Positions 1 to 11,624 of a DNA stretch of 64,000 nucleotides are shown here, piece after piece (position 1 is the stretch's first letter; every line of letters starts with the position of its first letter). The position numbers were made by a program, and so were the translations under genes. The notes below the pieces were generated by a model, which worked only from the letters and a program-made list of their open reading frames with translations, had not been told where the DNA came from and ran no database searches. Origin of the DNA: Lepus europaeus (lineage: Eukaryota; Chordata; Mammalia; Lagomorpha; Leporidae); the NCBI RefSeq assembly GCF_033115175.1, contig NC_084834.1, positions 119,966,275 through 120,030,274 of the forward strand, written 5' to 3'.

Positions 1-944
1 ACGGCCTAATGGTCTCTCCCTACCGCACTCTCTGTCCCTCTCTTCTTTCGTTTTAAATCTGTCTCTGTGGTTTTCATTTAAGAGCAATAATTGGTTCAGT
101 TAACACATCCTTTCAAGTGCAAAATCAAGTTCAAACTACCAGAAGCTCTGTGTAAGTGAACATAGTAATTTTTTTTAGATGGCACACACACAAAAGGTCT
201 TAGTGATTAGTTTTTCATACTTTTTTTTGTTGTTGGGGGGCAGGGATATTGTGCTTGGTGACCAATGGAAGTAACGGAACTGGCCCGGAGACAGGACCCA
301 AACTCTCAAAAAATACCTCAAGTCCCCATCTGGCCTGAGCAGGAAATACTTTTAAACACAGTAAACAGTAAACATGTGGAACCTTTTAACCCCAAGAAGG
401 CATGCCAGCTGGAAGCACAAATAGCTTCAGGAAGGCTTGGATACCGTTTGCGGCTGAAAAAGACTACACAAAGCTTTGGCCAAAACCACGCAGTCTGACA
501 ACATGTCGATGAGACCGTGGTGCAGAGAAGTGCTGTGCACAGCCAGGATGAAGGTGGTGTGTTCCACAACTTTGGGGACAAGTCGCCAGCGTGTTGGAAA
601 GCTAAACAGCACACTGCTCTTAAGTCCGCTCGTCTACACCCTAGAGAAGTCCTAGGAGGCAGAGGTCACACACGCAACACGCCAAAGCCACCCGACTGGA
701 GCGGCGTGAAAAGGTGGCCATTAGGAGTGTGCAGTCACCGAATGAATTCAGCACTGAGGAAGAAGCAACTTAACACGAGGAGCATGGGTGATTCTTGGAA
801 ACATCATTGAGTGAAAAAAAAAAAAAAAAAAACAACAACGGGGAATTCTAGGCAGGATGGAAACATTGTCACACAAATCAAAAGCAAAACTTTAAAAACG
901 TCTGTTCTTCTAGGGATCCATGCATGTATGCTAGAACTGATTTA
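1..944. other. Left-edge sequence, nothing recognised
   Basis: The first about 55 bases look like a CT-rich SINE 3' end. An A run of about 19 bases sits near 814-832. A distal noncoding HOPX exon cannot be excluded or called. Confidence 0.4.
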
Positions 945-960
945 AAAAGCAAAGGAAGGG

Positions 961-1292
961 GGACCAGTGTTGTGGCCCAGTGCATTACGCTACCGCTTGT
1001 GATGCTGGCTTCTCATATAGGCACCAGTGAAAGTCCTGGCTGCTCCCCTTTTGATCCAGCTCCCAGCTAACGGTGCAGGGAAAGCAGTGGACGATGGCCC
1101 AATTTCTTGAGCCCCTGCCACCCATGTGGGAGATGCAAATAGAGGTTTGGGCTCTTGGTCTCATCTGACCTAGCCCTGACTGTTGTATTGGGGAGTGGAC
1201 CAACAGATGGAAGATTTCTTTCTCTCTGTCTCTCTCTCTCTCTCTGTAATTCTGTCTCTCAAATTAAGAAATAAATTAAAAATAATAAAATT
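961..1292 (+). repeat. CSINE
   Basis: Rabbit C-type SINE with head, CT-rich region and A-rich tail. It is flanked by the 16-bp target-site duplication AAAAGCAAAGGAAGGG (945-960 and 1293-1308). Confidence 0.9.
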
Positions 1293-1308
1293 AAAAGCAA
1301 AGGAAGGG

Positions 1309-1405
1309 CAGGTATTTAGCCTAGTGGGTGAGATGTCAGTTGGGATTCCCACACCCCTTATCAGAGTGCCTGGATTCAATCCCCAGCTGCATCGCAGGCC
1401 TTGAG
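1309..1405 (+). repeat. CSINE2-type SINE, 5' part only
   Basis: Head resembling GGCAGGTATTTAGCCTAGTGG and a B-box-like stretch; this is the second SINE subfamily of the window. The 3' half is missing. It starts immediately after the 3' target-site duplication of the preceding SINE. Confidence 0.65.
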
Positions 1406-3106
1406 AGTGCTCATTTCACTATGAACTTTTCCAAGCTGATTTCTTTACAGTTACCTCCCCCTGCTACCTGCTTAAAAGTTAAAATGATACATGACATCAG
1501 GCATAGAGTTTTGGAACATTTAGAGTTGATTTCAATGGTAAAACGGCAAAACCCTGTAAGAGCGGAAATGCTCTTTGTGTCTCTCCCATCCTGGGGCTCT
1601 AGGAATGTGGCTGTGAGTTGGGAGGTCTGTAGTGGGCTTGGACGTCCTTCAGCTCATGCCAAGACTCAGGCCAGCTTGAGAAGCACTGCTTGTAGCTTAA
1701 GGACACCAACCTCCATGTGGCAACTCACTCTCTCCTCTCTCCCCCTCCCTCCCTCCCTCTCTTTCTCTCCCTCTGTCTCTCCATCCCTCCTACCAGGCCT
1801 TGTGCTAGCCTGGAGGGACAGAAACCGGCCAATTCCTAAGAAGTGGCGTCCCAGCTCCTAGCCCCTGAGGGGAGCTCTTACTGATGAGCTGGAAGATTCC
1901 ATCCCAGTCTCCCGGGGCAGGGCTACACATCCTTTCACTCACTTGGGAAAATACAAAATGCTTCAAGAGCCTGTTGCTTCCAGGGAAATCCTAGGGAACA
2001 TAAAAACAGCACAGACTCAAGGCAGTGGGGAGCAGGCTCCCCTTGTCCCCTGAGGCCAGTCCTTTCCCCTTTGGGGACTCTTTATGGGGAGCCCCTGCTC
2101 TGACAGCCTTTTTCTCTTGATTCTGTGGCAGTTGGCATTTCAAAGAGGCCAGAGTGGCTGGGAGAGGGAGGAGAAGACGGGGAATGTGAGCCCAAGGCAG
2201 TTTTTTGGTTACCAAAAAGTTGGAAACTGTTACCACTTGACAACTCTCTCTGCGAGCCAGTTACACAGGTAGACACTTTCCAATCAAATGCAGAGGACAG
2301 AAGTAAGGCTGTGAGTTGACCCAGCCGTCTACTCGGGCACTGGCATTAATTTAGATCAAAGCCAGCAGTTTTCATCAAATCTACGGAAAACAGTGGCTGC
2401 CCACAACCACAAAAAGAAAACACAAGCACGGGACAGCACTGTTTGAAATGTTTCAGAAACTGTGTGTGACCACAACAGTAAAACTCCTGCTGGGAGTCAA
2501 GTTTAAGCAGCCATAGAATGTGTCCAGTTCTTTTCATCTGAAATTGTTTAGGCCACCTTAAGAGACATTGCTGAAGACAAGGCCTTCCTTACTGGAAACA
2601 GCTGAGAAGTTAAGGTCAAGGTTCCCCCCCGGGGAGTTGGAGTGAGGCACTCCTTCAGGAAAGAGAAAAGAAACAAAGTAACAGCAAACATTTGCCAACC
2701 CAAGAGGGCTGAGAAAACAGAGGCCAGGCCTGGTACAGGAGTAACAGACACATCGGATGCCGAGATCTTTCACCCTGGTTTCCAGAGATCACATGAGTTT
2801 GTCTGGAGCACCTTAAAGACACAGGTGCTTGCACATACTCCCCCTCCCCCAGACCTCCCTAGCGGCCAAGACCAATGGCCTGCAGCCACGTAACCCAAAG
2901 AGGCCTTGACAGTGAACCAGGACTTGCCCATGAAACCACATGCAAAGTCCTGCGACAGGGAGCTGCAGAAATCTAATAAAGTAAAACACGACTGCAAGAA
3001 CCGTAGCAGCCCTTTGGTTTTGTCTTAGCAATGAATGGGGGAAAGGGTGGGAAAGGATATGCGTAGCAGTCCTGAAGTCTGAGTCCAGTGTAGAAATCAG
3101 TGTCTG
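1406..3106. other. HOPX upstream DNA without recognised gene
   Basis: No exon or RNA gene recognised. It contains a pyrimidine tract with TCCC units at about 1724-1792. Confidence 0.5.
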
Positions 3107-3400
3107 GGGGCCAGCGTTGTGGCACAGCAGGAGAGCCACCGCCTGCAATGCCAGCACCCCGTATGGGCACTGGTTGGAGTCCCAGCGGCCCCATTTCCAA
3201 TCTGACTCCCTGCTAATGGCCTGGTACCTGGGCCCCTGCCATCCACACGGGAAACCTGGAAGAAGCTCCTGGCTCCTGGCTTCAGCCTAGCCAAGCCCCG
3301 GCTGCTGCAGCCATCTGGGGAGAGAACCAACAGATGAAAAATCTCTCTCTCCCTCTCTCTCTAACTCTGACTTGCAAACAAAGAAATAAATCTTTTTTTT
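3107..3400 (+). repeat. CSINE
   Basis: Head GGGGGCCAGCGTTGTGGC, CT-rich 3' part and AAATAAATC tail. Confidence 0.85.
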
Positions 3401-3420
3401 TAATCTATTTACAGAGGTCT

Positions 3421-3471
3421 GAGAATTGTATAGAAGTTTTCATGACTGAGAATTGTATAGAAGTTTTCATG
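3421..3471 (+). repeat. 27-bp tandem duplication
   Basis: GAGAATTGTATAGAAGTTTT at 3421 recurs at 3448, a period of 27 bp, nearly perfect and therefore recent. It lies just after a SINE. Confidence 0.85.
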
Positions 3472-4820
3472 GAGGAGGCAGCAAAGCTGTGTTAAGTATG
3501 AATCTGATGGAACTTTTGCAGGGCAAGGAGATAAAAGCAAAGGCAGCCGTCTCCCTTCTGCCATGTTCTTTTAGGAAAGTGAGCAGCTGTGGGTGTGCCT
3601 TGGAGAGGCCATGCCCCTGCCTGTCCTTCCAGCTCTCAAGTTCTATGTCAAAGACACTGGGGTTGCCCACAGTAGACGGCAGTTCTGATTGGCTCGTTGC
3701 TTTCCTTCTTAGCACCTGCCGAGCCAGGGGTCACAGCGACAGATTGCAGGCTGGGGGCACAGCACTTGCTAAAACACAGGGTCTCAAGGGGACACGGCCA
3801 AGGGACTTGAGCCCGGCTCTCTCCTGCCTGAAAGTCCTTTCTCATGACCCAGAGGAAAGGCGAAGACATGTGTGCAGGGAGTGGAAGGTGCAGCTCGCAG
3901 CAGCAAAGGTGTGGCAGCCCTGAGTCCGGTCCACAGGTGAACGGTGGAGCGGCTCAGCCCAGGCCCAGCCACATCAAACCCACCCAGGACTGGGCGGAAT
4001 GAGGTTGCGGTCATTACAGCCACCAACCAATGTGATGTCCCCTCTTGGCCTGGACCCACTGCACAGCCGAGACTAGCTTAAAGACTTTAGCTTTCTCTCC
4101 GTGCATCCTCACCGGGAAGCTTGTGGTGGGCCCACTTGGTGACTTCAGAGTTAAGTTTTAGTGCAACTGCAGTTGAAGTCTGAGGTTTGAAAAGACAGTC
4201 GGGTTTGATCCTCCTTGGTTGCGTTGTGGCTTCCTCTTGAGCCCTCACTTAGAGGCACACAGACTAGGTGGGGCAGGGGGAGGGGAGCTGTTGGCCTGGT
4301 GGCTGCAGGCCTGGGGTTCCTGCTTAGGTAGGAAGAGGGGGGTTGAGGTCTGGAGGAGGGGGTTACAGAGTGGCCTACACAAGCCCTGCAGGTGGACATT
4401 TATCCCGAGACCCAGTTCCCTGCCTCACGTGATGGTTCCTCTGCCGGCCTGTCGGCCTCTCTGTGAAAGACATGCGCAGTGCTGCCCCCATTTCTCGGAC
4501 TTTGAAGGATAACTTCTGTGCTGAGGGTCGTTTGTCTGGAGGAAGTGCGGGGTGCGCAGCTCTCCCTGGCCAGGGCCCCCTGTTCTAACCCACTGCCGAC
4601 TCTGAATGCAGAGGGTGGGTGGTGCACCTGCACCTGCAGCCGACCCCAGTGACCCCTCAAGTCTCCCCGGGGTTGCTGCCTCTCCCAGGAGGAAGCTTTA
4701 TTTTTCAAATGAGCGTATAACTGTAACAGACGCACAGTATTTATACATATTTATGGGGTACAGTGTGACATTTCAAAACATGATTAGAAAAGCGTTAATT
4801 TGGGCATTCTATCACCTCAT
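3472..4820. other. Upstream DNA, nothing recognised
   Basis: GC-moderate unique-looking sequence without a supported exon or repeat. Confidence 0.4.
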
Positions 4821-4822
4821 GG

Positions 4823-5359
4823 ACGAGGGCATATCAAAAAGTTCAGGAAACATGATATTAAAAGATAAGGTTATTTTGAGTGCCGACATTGTGGCATAGC
4901 GGGTAAAACCACTGCCTGCAACTGAGCATCCCATATGGGCGCTGGTTCAAGTCCCGGCTGCTCCATTTCTGATCTAGCTCCCTGCTAATGGCCCGGGAAA
5001 AGTAGTGGAGGATGGCCCAAGTGCTTGGGCTCCTACACCCATGTGGGAGACCTGGAAGCAGCTCCTTGCTCCCGGCTTCTCATGCCCAGCCCTGGCCATG
5101 GTGGCCATGTGGGGAATGAACCAGGAGATGGAGGCTGTCTTCTCGACTTTTTTTTTAACTCTTTCAAATATATAAATCTTAAAAAAAAATGTAATGTTGG
5201 TGCAGGAAAATTTGAAATCCATGCATAGTTTTGTTCACAATACACATTCTCCATGAACTTTTGCAAGACACATATTATGCATGGATTTCTTTATTTTTGC
5301 AACAAAGTCCATTTATTTTAATGCTATTTTTCTGTGAACTTTTTGAAGCCCCCTCCTGT
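4823..5359. mobile_element. Mariner-type MITE split by a SINE
   Basis: The left end (ATATCAAAAAGTTCAGG, near 4831) and the right end (reverse complement CTTCAAAAAGTTCACAG, near 5337-5352) are inverted repeats of the same type as the 42.7-kb mariner. Internal sequence is about 225 bp once the SINE at 4877-5190 is removed. Confidence 0.75.
4877..5190 (+). repeat. CSINE inside mariner MITE
   Basis: SINE with head GTGCCGACATTGTGGCATAG and tail TATAAATCTTAAAAAAAAA, inserted in the MITE and therefore younger than it. Confidence 0.85.
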
Positions 5360-5479
5360 ATTATGTTACTGTTGGGAGGGTCCGGATCCCCCCTCCGGCT
5401 GTTTTAAAGTCGACCAGTGGCTGTCATCCGGAGTTACTCCTTCCTGTCACCCAGCACACTCTGCGCCCTTGACCCTGCC

Positions 5480-6120
5480 CTGTGCATCGCCGGGAGATTT
5501 CAAACTCGCCTCCGCCCCCTCCCCTCCTTGCCGCCCCCAGGTCGGGCCGGGGCAGTGGCGGGTTCGCCCCGGGAGGCGGGCACGGCGCGGCCCCGCTGCG
5601 CACCGCGTGGGGGCGCGCCCGGGGCCCCGCGCCTCCCCCGTGCTCACCGCCGCTCTCCCGCAGCGCCGGGACCATGTCTGCCGAGCCCGCGAGCGGCCCC
5701 ACGGAGGACCAGGTGGAGATCCTGGAGTACAACTTCAACAAGGTCAACAAGCACCCGGACCCCACCACGCTGTGCCTCATCGCGGCGGAGGCCGGCCTGT
5801 CGGAGGAGGAGACGCAGGTGAGGTCGCCGCCCGGCCCGGCGTGATCCCTGCCCGGGGCGATGCCGGGCGCCCCGCTTCCGCGCGCTCCGGGACCCCGCGC
5901 ACCTGCCCGCCTCGCCCCCGCACGCCCCCTGCGCCCCGCTCCGGCGCTCTCCTGCCTCCGGGTTCGCGTTCCCCGGTTCCGCACGCCCTCCTCGCCGGGC
6001 GCGGAGCCGCCGGGGAGCCCTCACACGCCCGGTCCTCCGGCCAGGCGAGGCGGGAACCTGCGGCGGGCAGCGCGGGCCCTCGGGCGCTCGCTCCCCCCAC
6101 CGTGGCGCTGTGCCGATCGG
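5480..6120. promoter_or_regulatory. HOPX: CpG island around HOPX coding exon 1
   Basis: A sharply GC- and CpG-rich segment that begins upstream of the HOPX start codon, includes the first coding exon and extends about 300 bases into intron 1. It contains GC-box-like cores and no repeat. It is the only sizeable CpG island in the window and is the expected position for a HOPX promoter. No TATA box was identified and the start site cannot be read from sequence. The long open frames here (for example 5334-6392 on + and 5644-6291 on -) reflect the scarcity of AT-rich stop codons, not genes. Confidence 0.75.
5674..5817 (+). CDS. HOPX: HOPX coding exon 1 (residues 1-48)
   Basis: First coding exon of the homeodomain-only protein, an atypical small homeodomain factor. 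From family knowledge, it does not bind DNA itself; it modulates serum response factor and recruits histone deacetylase in heart, lung, gut and other epithelia. The frame opens at ATG 5674 in a good context (GGGACCATGT) and begins MSAEPASGPTEDQVEILEYN, which I recognise as HOPX. It covers the N-terminal arm and homeodomain helices 1 and 2. The exon ends on a complete codon (GAGACGCAG) at a GTGAGG donor at 5818. A pyrimidine-rich CTCTCCCGCAG ends at 5663, so the coding exon probably starts at 5664 and an upstream noncoding exon is expected. Compared with the human protein as I recall it, residues 5, 25 and 30 differ (Pro, Asn, Pro); the last two match mouse. The exon lies in a CpG island. Identity is very secure. 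Confidence 0.97.
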
Positions 6121-9100
6121 TTCAGATTGGTAAGCGCCCGGGCTGGGCAGGGTTGGAGGGTCTTCAGGGGGTTTTCCGAGGAAGTAGACCCCTGGCTTCC
6201 CCAGCGTGGTGCGCTGGCTTACGGATCTGCTTTTTGATGCGCCTATTCCTGCACGGAGGAGAGAGCCACCCTGCCGTGACCATGGCCCCACGTGCAGGGC
6301 TCAGTCTTTTTTATTTAATTTTTTTTCACCCATGTCTAAACCCTGACTCCTGTTTACCCTCTGGCCGTGGAAAGACCATTGATGGAGCATGACCAAGGAC
6401 GTGGAAGGGATCTAGCATCCTCCTTGGAGCCCCAAGCACTTCACACCTGTGATCCCGCTAGCAGGGAGCTCAGCACTGGCGGTCTCCAGCAGGAGCGGTC
6501 CCCGGGTGGAGGCCCCTGGGAGGAGGGACCCTGGCCCAAGTCCCCACAGTCTTCACCCAGGAAGCCCCAGGCCCTTTGAAGAACTTGGCCAGAGGAAATC
6601 CTCGCACTCAGGTCGGCTAGAAAGGCAGACATGGCTGGTTTTAGCAAATGCAAGAGCTTGTCTGACCAACCAGAACCAGCCCTTTGTGGCGGGTGAGGGA
6701 CAGTAACCCAAGCCTGGCAGCTCGTGTTCCCTGGAGCTCCCCCGGGGAGGTGCAGGTTAAACCCCACACTGCTAAGAGGAATGATGGCAGAGACAGCTCA
6801 GCTTTGACAAACTGGCCAGCCCCTGCAGTGCAGCACCTCCTCAGCCTGAGGCTCCCTGCCCTTCCCTGTGCTACAAAGTAATCACGTTGACCTTGGCGGT
6901 GATCAGGGCTTGCCGGGTTTCGTACCAGGCACCAGCCGCGTGTGGAGTCGTGCGTCTGCCACAGCCGTGTGCTGTCAGCTCAGTGTTTGGCAGTGAGGGT
7001 AAACAGCTCACCAGAGCCCACAGCTGGCACCGGCGCCCCTGGTGGGCTGGTGCCACACCACAGAGGAGGGACACCCCATTTGCACCTCCTCTTTGCACTA
7101 CAACCATCATTCCTGCCTATCTTCCGCCTCCCTGGAGATCCCCTGCCATTAGAGATGAAGGGGAGAGCCAGGTGGGGCAGGAGCAAGAGCACCTGCTCCT
7201 CCAGGAACTGATGGGCCTGCCTCTTCTAACATCCTATTCTGTGGGCCTCAGATAAACCACAGGGAGCCCCCAGCCCCGACAGCAGGTGGTGTGGGGTGAG
7301 TCAGCCTCGTGGCAGGGCCGGCTTCCTCTTCCTGTCCCACGGCCAACACCTTCTTCCTCCCTCTGTCGGCCTCGCCTCTGCCAGCCCCTCTGTCTTCCTG
7401 TCCCGTTGTTCAGGGAAGCTTCGGGAACCCAGTGCCTGAGAGAGAGACATGTGAGCGGGGCCTGAGCCAGAGCCTTCCTGGGCGCCCCGGGCCGCCTGCC
7501 CTCTGTCACTCCCACGGAACGGTCCCGCCTTCCCGCTGCCCCTCGCCCCCGGGTACCGCGGGATGGGAGTGATGTGCGCTTTCATCTCCTCCCACAGCAT
7601 CTGTGGTTTAAAGGTCTCTTCTGGGAGATAAAATGCCCACGGATGAACCTTCAGGCGATCAGAAAATTGTTTCTGTTCCTAGCAGGCCCTACAGAGAGAG
7701 ACCCTTAAATAAACCCACGGTGGCCTCGGCCTACTGGGCCTGCTTGGGAGCAGTGTCTGGCTCTGTTCCTTGCCTGTGTGGCGCCTGCCCATGAGGAGGG
7801 CTCACCAAACCACGTATTCCTCACAGAGGCCTCCCATCACGCACCTCTGCAGATGCACCGCCGTCTTAATTTTCCTAGAACAAGCGATACTTTTAGTAAC
7901 GAGCAGGGGAGCAGCCCCAGGGCGGGGACGGCATGGGTGCGTGGCTGACCCCTCTGCAGCGGCCCCACCGGGGGACAGAGTTCTCTGCTGTGATGGAGGT
8001 GACTCTCTAAGTTGTATCTGCTGGGATCCTAGGATGGATTTTTTTCCCACAGTGCCAAGCTCAGTATCTCTTCTATGTCAATTCCATGCCACCTCACAGA
8101 CCCCAGCCCGAGTCTTACTGTTTTGAAGTCGGGGTCAGAGGGGCTGGGGAGGACATCTTTCATCGGTCTCCCGGGAGGTCACAGTGATCTAGAGTGTTCT
8201 ACTGTCACACACGCGCGCACACACACAATGCAGGCCCAGTGCGGCTGGCACTGGTTCTTAGAGGTTTCCAGTATTTTTTTTATCTCCTCTTGATGTCCTG
8301 GGCTCGTTCCCAGAACCCAGTGGATTTCGTTGTTGGCTGTTGTGTTGGTGGAATAAAGAACATTCGAGGTCTCCCCCTGCAAAGAATGACACGTTAGTCA
8401 CTAGACAAAAGGACAAGGACACCGCTCTTCCGCGCCAGCCCCTGCCTGTCCCAGTCTCTAATTATCATCCATTCACTGTTAGGAAATACATCTCCATCTC
8501 CAAGCAAGGGTAATGAGGCCTCTCATTTAGAAGAAGCAGGAGCTGAATGTCTTTCCCACGCGGGGCAGAGCCAGGTGGGAGTCGGCCTGGATGGGAGTGA
8601 GAGGGAAGGCACGGGGCGGGGGGCGGGGGGGGCTTTCAAGATTTTGCGGGGCTGCAGCTGGTTTGCTGGATTCTGATGCAGACGCTTACAATATTTATCT
8701 GCAGACAATCATTGAGGCTTTCTCGAACCCCCGCCCCCACACAAATTCACAAGCGTGGGCCATGCTGGAGCTCCGTTTGGAAACAGCCTATCAGTGTTCT
8801 GCCCCCACTCGGGAGTGGAGAAACGGGGGTAGCTCCTTTGAATGGGCCCCGCTCAACCATTTTGCTGTTAATGAATCCTGATGGAAAGTGAGATTCTCCC
8901 CCTCTAGGATTTAATCAGTCAGCCCTTAAAAACCCTGCCATGTATTCAGTCACTGGAGAGCCTATTCAGTCAGACCTCCGAGACCTTGAAGCGCCCGTGG
9001 AGCTGCCTCATTAGCCAGACTGGAGCCGTACTGGCTCCAGGCAGAACCAGGGTGAGCCGAACAGACACGTGGGGCCCGGGAGAAAAGCCGCCACCTTCAG

Positions 9101-9164
9101 CCACGACCCTGGGGTGGGAGCCGCCCGAGTTAGGGCCGTGAGGGGGTCCTTCCCGTCGGGGGTG

Positions 9165-9590
9165 CTGTCTGGATGGCAGATTTCACTTATGGGGGCAGTG
9201 ACCTGAAGAAGAGCGACCTCCCGTATCTCGGGTGGCTCCCACCCCAGGGACGTGACATTTGTCTTTCTGGGTCTGGCTTATTTCACCCAGCATAGCGATC
9301 TCCAGTTGTATCGTTTTGTTGCAGATGTCAGGGTTTTATTCTTTTTGTGGCTGAATAGTACTGCATTGTGGGCATACACAGTTCCCACGTGCAGTCCTCA
9401 GCCCGCGAGGCTGGGTTGATTGCACATCTTAGCTATTGTGAGCTGCACTGCTCTAACCCGGAAGTGCAGGTCCAGCTTTCATATGCTGATTGCATTTCCT
9501 TAGGGTGTGGTCCCAGGAGTGGGATGGCTGGGGTAGGGCAGATCTGGTTTTAGTTCTTTGAGGCGTCTCCAGGCTGCCTCCCATGATGGT
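9165..9590 (-). mobile_element. Old L1 3' fragment
   Basis: On the - strand this reads as the typical L1 3' region, with GTGAAATAAGCCAGACCCAG and the AGTACTATTCAGCCACAAAA motif. Diverged, without an intact frame. Confidence 0.8.
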
Positions 9591-10338
9591 CGTCCCGGCT
9601 TGCATGCCCTTGCCCTGGCTTTCCATGCCCATTTTTGCTGCCGTCCTGCAGCACGGAGGTGCCGTCTAGACGATGATGTGACCCGTGTGGCGGGCAGGCC
9701 ACAGTGGAAGCTGTGGTGTCCAGGCAGAGCAGGTTGGAGGCGCGAGCCCCTCCGTGAGCGCCCTCAGCAGCCCTGCCCTCCTTGGTAGCCTCTTTCTGCG
9801 CCTGTCTCTCTGAGCTGGTCCACACCTGGGCTCCCTCCCTTTCTCCTGATCCTGGCTTGTGCTCAGCGCCCAGGCAGCTCCTTCAGTCTCTGCTGAGAGC
9901 TCTTCCCGACCTGGCGCCCAGGCCCCACTGTTTGTTCCGAGGTTGCAGCCACCTCTGGGCAGACATGCGCCCTTGCCAGGGGGGGGCCGGTCTAGCCTTT
10001 CCTCTGCCCCCACATGCCAGGTCGGGCGTCTCACACAAGTGTTCTCTCTGCCTCCTTCCCGGCCCCTCCTCTCCTTGCCTCTAGAAGAAGCGAATTTTAG
10101 AAAACCCAGAGGAGACTGTAAGACCTTCTGTGGACCTGTTGCTTTCCACGTGTGCGGGCACACGCCCTGTTTCAGGGACTTTTCAAGTCCTCGGAGCCCG
10201 TTGTTTGTAGTGGAGCGTCCTGCTGGTGGGGTCTGGGGCTGCGGAGCCCTCAGCGTCCGCTTCCTGGCCAAGGGCCTGCTTGCTCCTGTGAACGCAGATC
10301 CCGCCATCCTCAAAGTGCATCTCAACAGGCAAAAGGTT

Positions 10339-10649
10339 GGGGCCGGCGCCGCGGCTCACTAGGCTAATCCTCCGCCTGTGGCGCCGGCACCCCCGGTTCT
10401 AGTCCCGGTTGGGGCACCAGGTTCTAGTCCCGGTTGGGGCGCTGAATTCTGTCCCGGTTGCTCCTCCTCCAGAAGGCAGTGGAGGCTGGCCCAAGTGCTT
10501 GGGCCCTGCACCCGCATGGGAGACCAGGAGAAGCACCTGGCTCCGGATAGGCACGCCGGCCGTGGTGGCCATTTGGGAGGAAGACCTTTCTCTCTGTCTC
10601 TCTCTCTCTTTCACTGTCTAACTCTGCCTAACCAAAAAAAAAAAAAAAA
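10339..10649 (+). repeat. CSINE in HOPX intron 1
   Basis: Head GGGCCGGCGCCGCGGCTCAC close to a young consensus and a long A tail. Short flanking repeat AAAAGGTT (10331, 10650). Around 10397-10440 the segment GGTTCTAGTCCCGGTTGGGG is present twice in tandem, so the Pol III B-box region is duplicated. Confidence 0.9.
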
Positions 10650-11089
10650 AAAAGGTTAGACACATGGTGGGGGGAGGGGTGTCTCAGCTTCTCACAGAGC
10701 CCTCAGGCTCGTCCCCTCCAGGGTGGACCTCCGCTGGCTGCTGCTGCTCCCAGCTGCCTCCTGATCAAACGGGTCCAGACCCCAGCAGTTCTGATCACCT
10801 CTGTAGCGTAGCAGAGGAAGCTGTTTACTTACCCAGGATGCACCACAGCACACCAGAGTGTTTGAAGCCTCACAAGGTCCCGTGGCTAAAGCATCCCATC
10901 TGGGTCACCACGGAGCTGCAAGGTTCCGAGTAACCCAGGGGCCCCGGAGCAGCAGGGACTGGGCTGGCCTCCTCCATCCACCCCCGAGGGGTGCTTGCAG
11001 AACTCAGCTCCTGATGAGCAGTGAGAGCCGCACCCTGGGTAAATACAGCAGCCACTAAGACGTGCCTGAGGCACCCAGATGATGCCCGC

Positions 11090-11430
11090 TTTCTCATTCA
11101 GCAAACATTGACTCATCTCACATTCCTAAGCCCTTGAGCTAGGGGCTCAGGAAGCAATGGTGACAAGGTGAAAACAGCCTCTGTTCCCATGGGGATCTTA
11201 CGTCCTAGGGGATGAAAAAGAAGCGAATGCGTAAGCAACTCATGGCGGATACTCCAGTTCTGTGACAGAACAAAGTGCTCAGAGAGCAGGAGAAGGATGG
11301 GGACCCAGAGAAGGTTCTGTTTAAGCTGAGTCCTGATGGTGAGAGACCATCAGATAGACGATGGAGCAGGCTAAGTATAGGAGATAGCATGTGCCAAGGT
11401 CCTGAGACAGGAAAGCTTAGTGTCCCCGTG
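11090..11430 (-). repeat. L2-like fragment
   Basis: Shows the tumbled L2/MIR-type wording (AGCAAACATTGACTCA, AAGGTCCTGAGACAGGAAAG) of ancient LINE2 3' ends. Assignment is by eye. Confidence 0.5.
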
Positions 11431-11546
11431 AGGTCAGTCTCCATGGACCTGCTCTCCTCCCTTCCAGCTGGGCTACCTGTTAGGAGAATGGCCATGCTGG
11501 GCTTTCAGTGTGTGACGGACGATTTTGCACGTTTTTTCTCTTGCAG

Positions 11547-11624
11547 AAATGGTTTAAGCAGCGCCTGGCCCAGTGGCGGCGGTCGGAAGGGCTCCCCTCT
11601 GAGTGCAGATCCGTCACGGACTGA
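11547..11624 (+). CDS. HOPX: HOPX coding exon 2 (residues 49-73 and stop)
   Basis: Terminal coding exon. It follows a pyrimidine-rich acceptor (TTTTTTCTCTTGCAG, ending 11546) and joins exon 1 in phase 0, giving a 73-residue protein, the normal HOPX length. It begins KWFKQRLAQWRRSEG and ends at TGA 11622-11624. This is homeodomain helix 3. Canonical homeodomains have WFxNRR here. This protein has Gln where the invariant DNA-contacting Asn51 would be and Leu at position 53, the hallmark HOPX changes that explain the lack of DNA binding. At homeodomain position 55 it has Gln; I recall Lys in human and Glu in mouse, so the site is variable. Intron 1 (5818-11546) is 5.7 kb. Confidence 0.97.
   Translation, partial: KWFKQRLAQWRRSEGLPSECRSVTD

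Larger units (their letters stand above)
5818..11546 (+). other. HOPX: HOPX intron 1
   Basis: Intron with GT-AG ends. From 5818 to about 9160 I see no transposon. The stretch 8640-8960 is AT-richer than its surroundings and contains homeobox-like TTAATGAATC and TTTAATCAG motifs, a possible intronic enhancer. 9165-9590 is an old L1 3' fragment on the - strand, 10339-10649 a CSINE and 11090-11430 an L2-like fragment. No other gene is supported. Confidence 0.8.

Noticed and set aside
5334..6392. 352-codon open frame over the HOPX CpG island
   Set aside because: It is a shifted reading of GC-rich DNA. The HOPX frame starting at 5674 has a clear protein match and correct splice sites.
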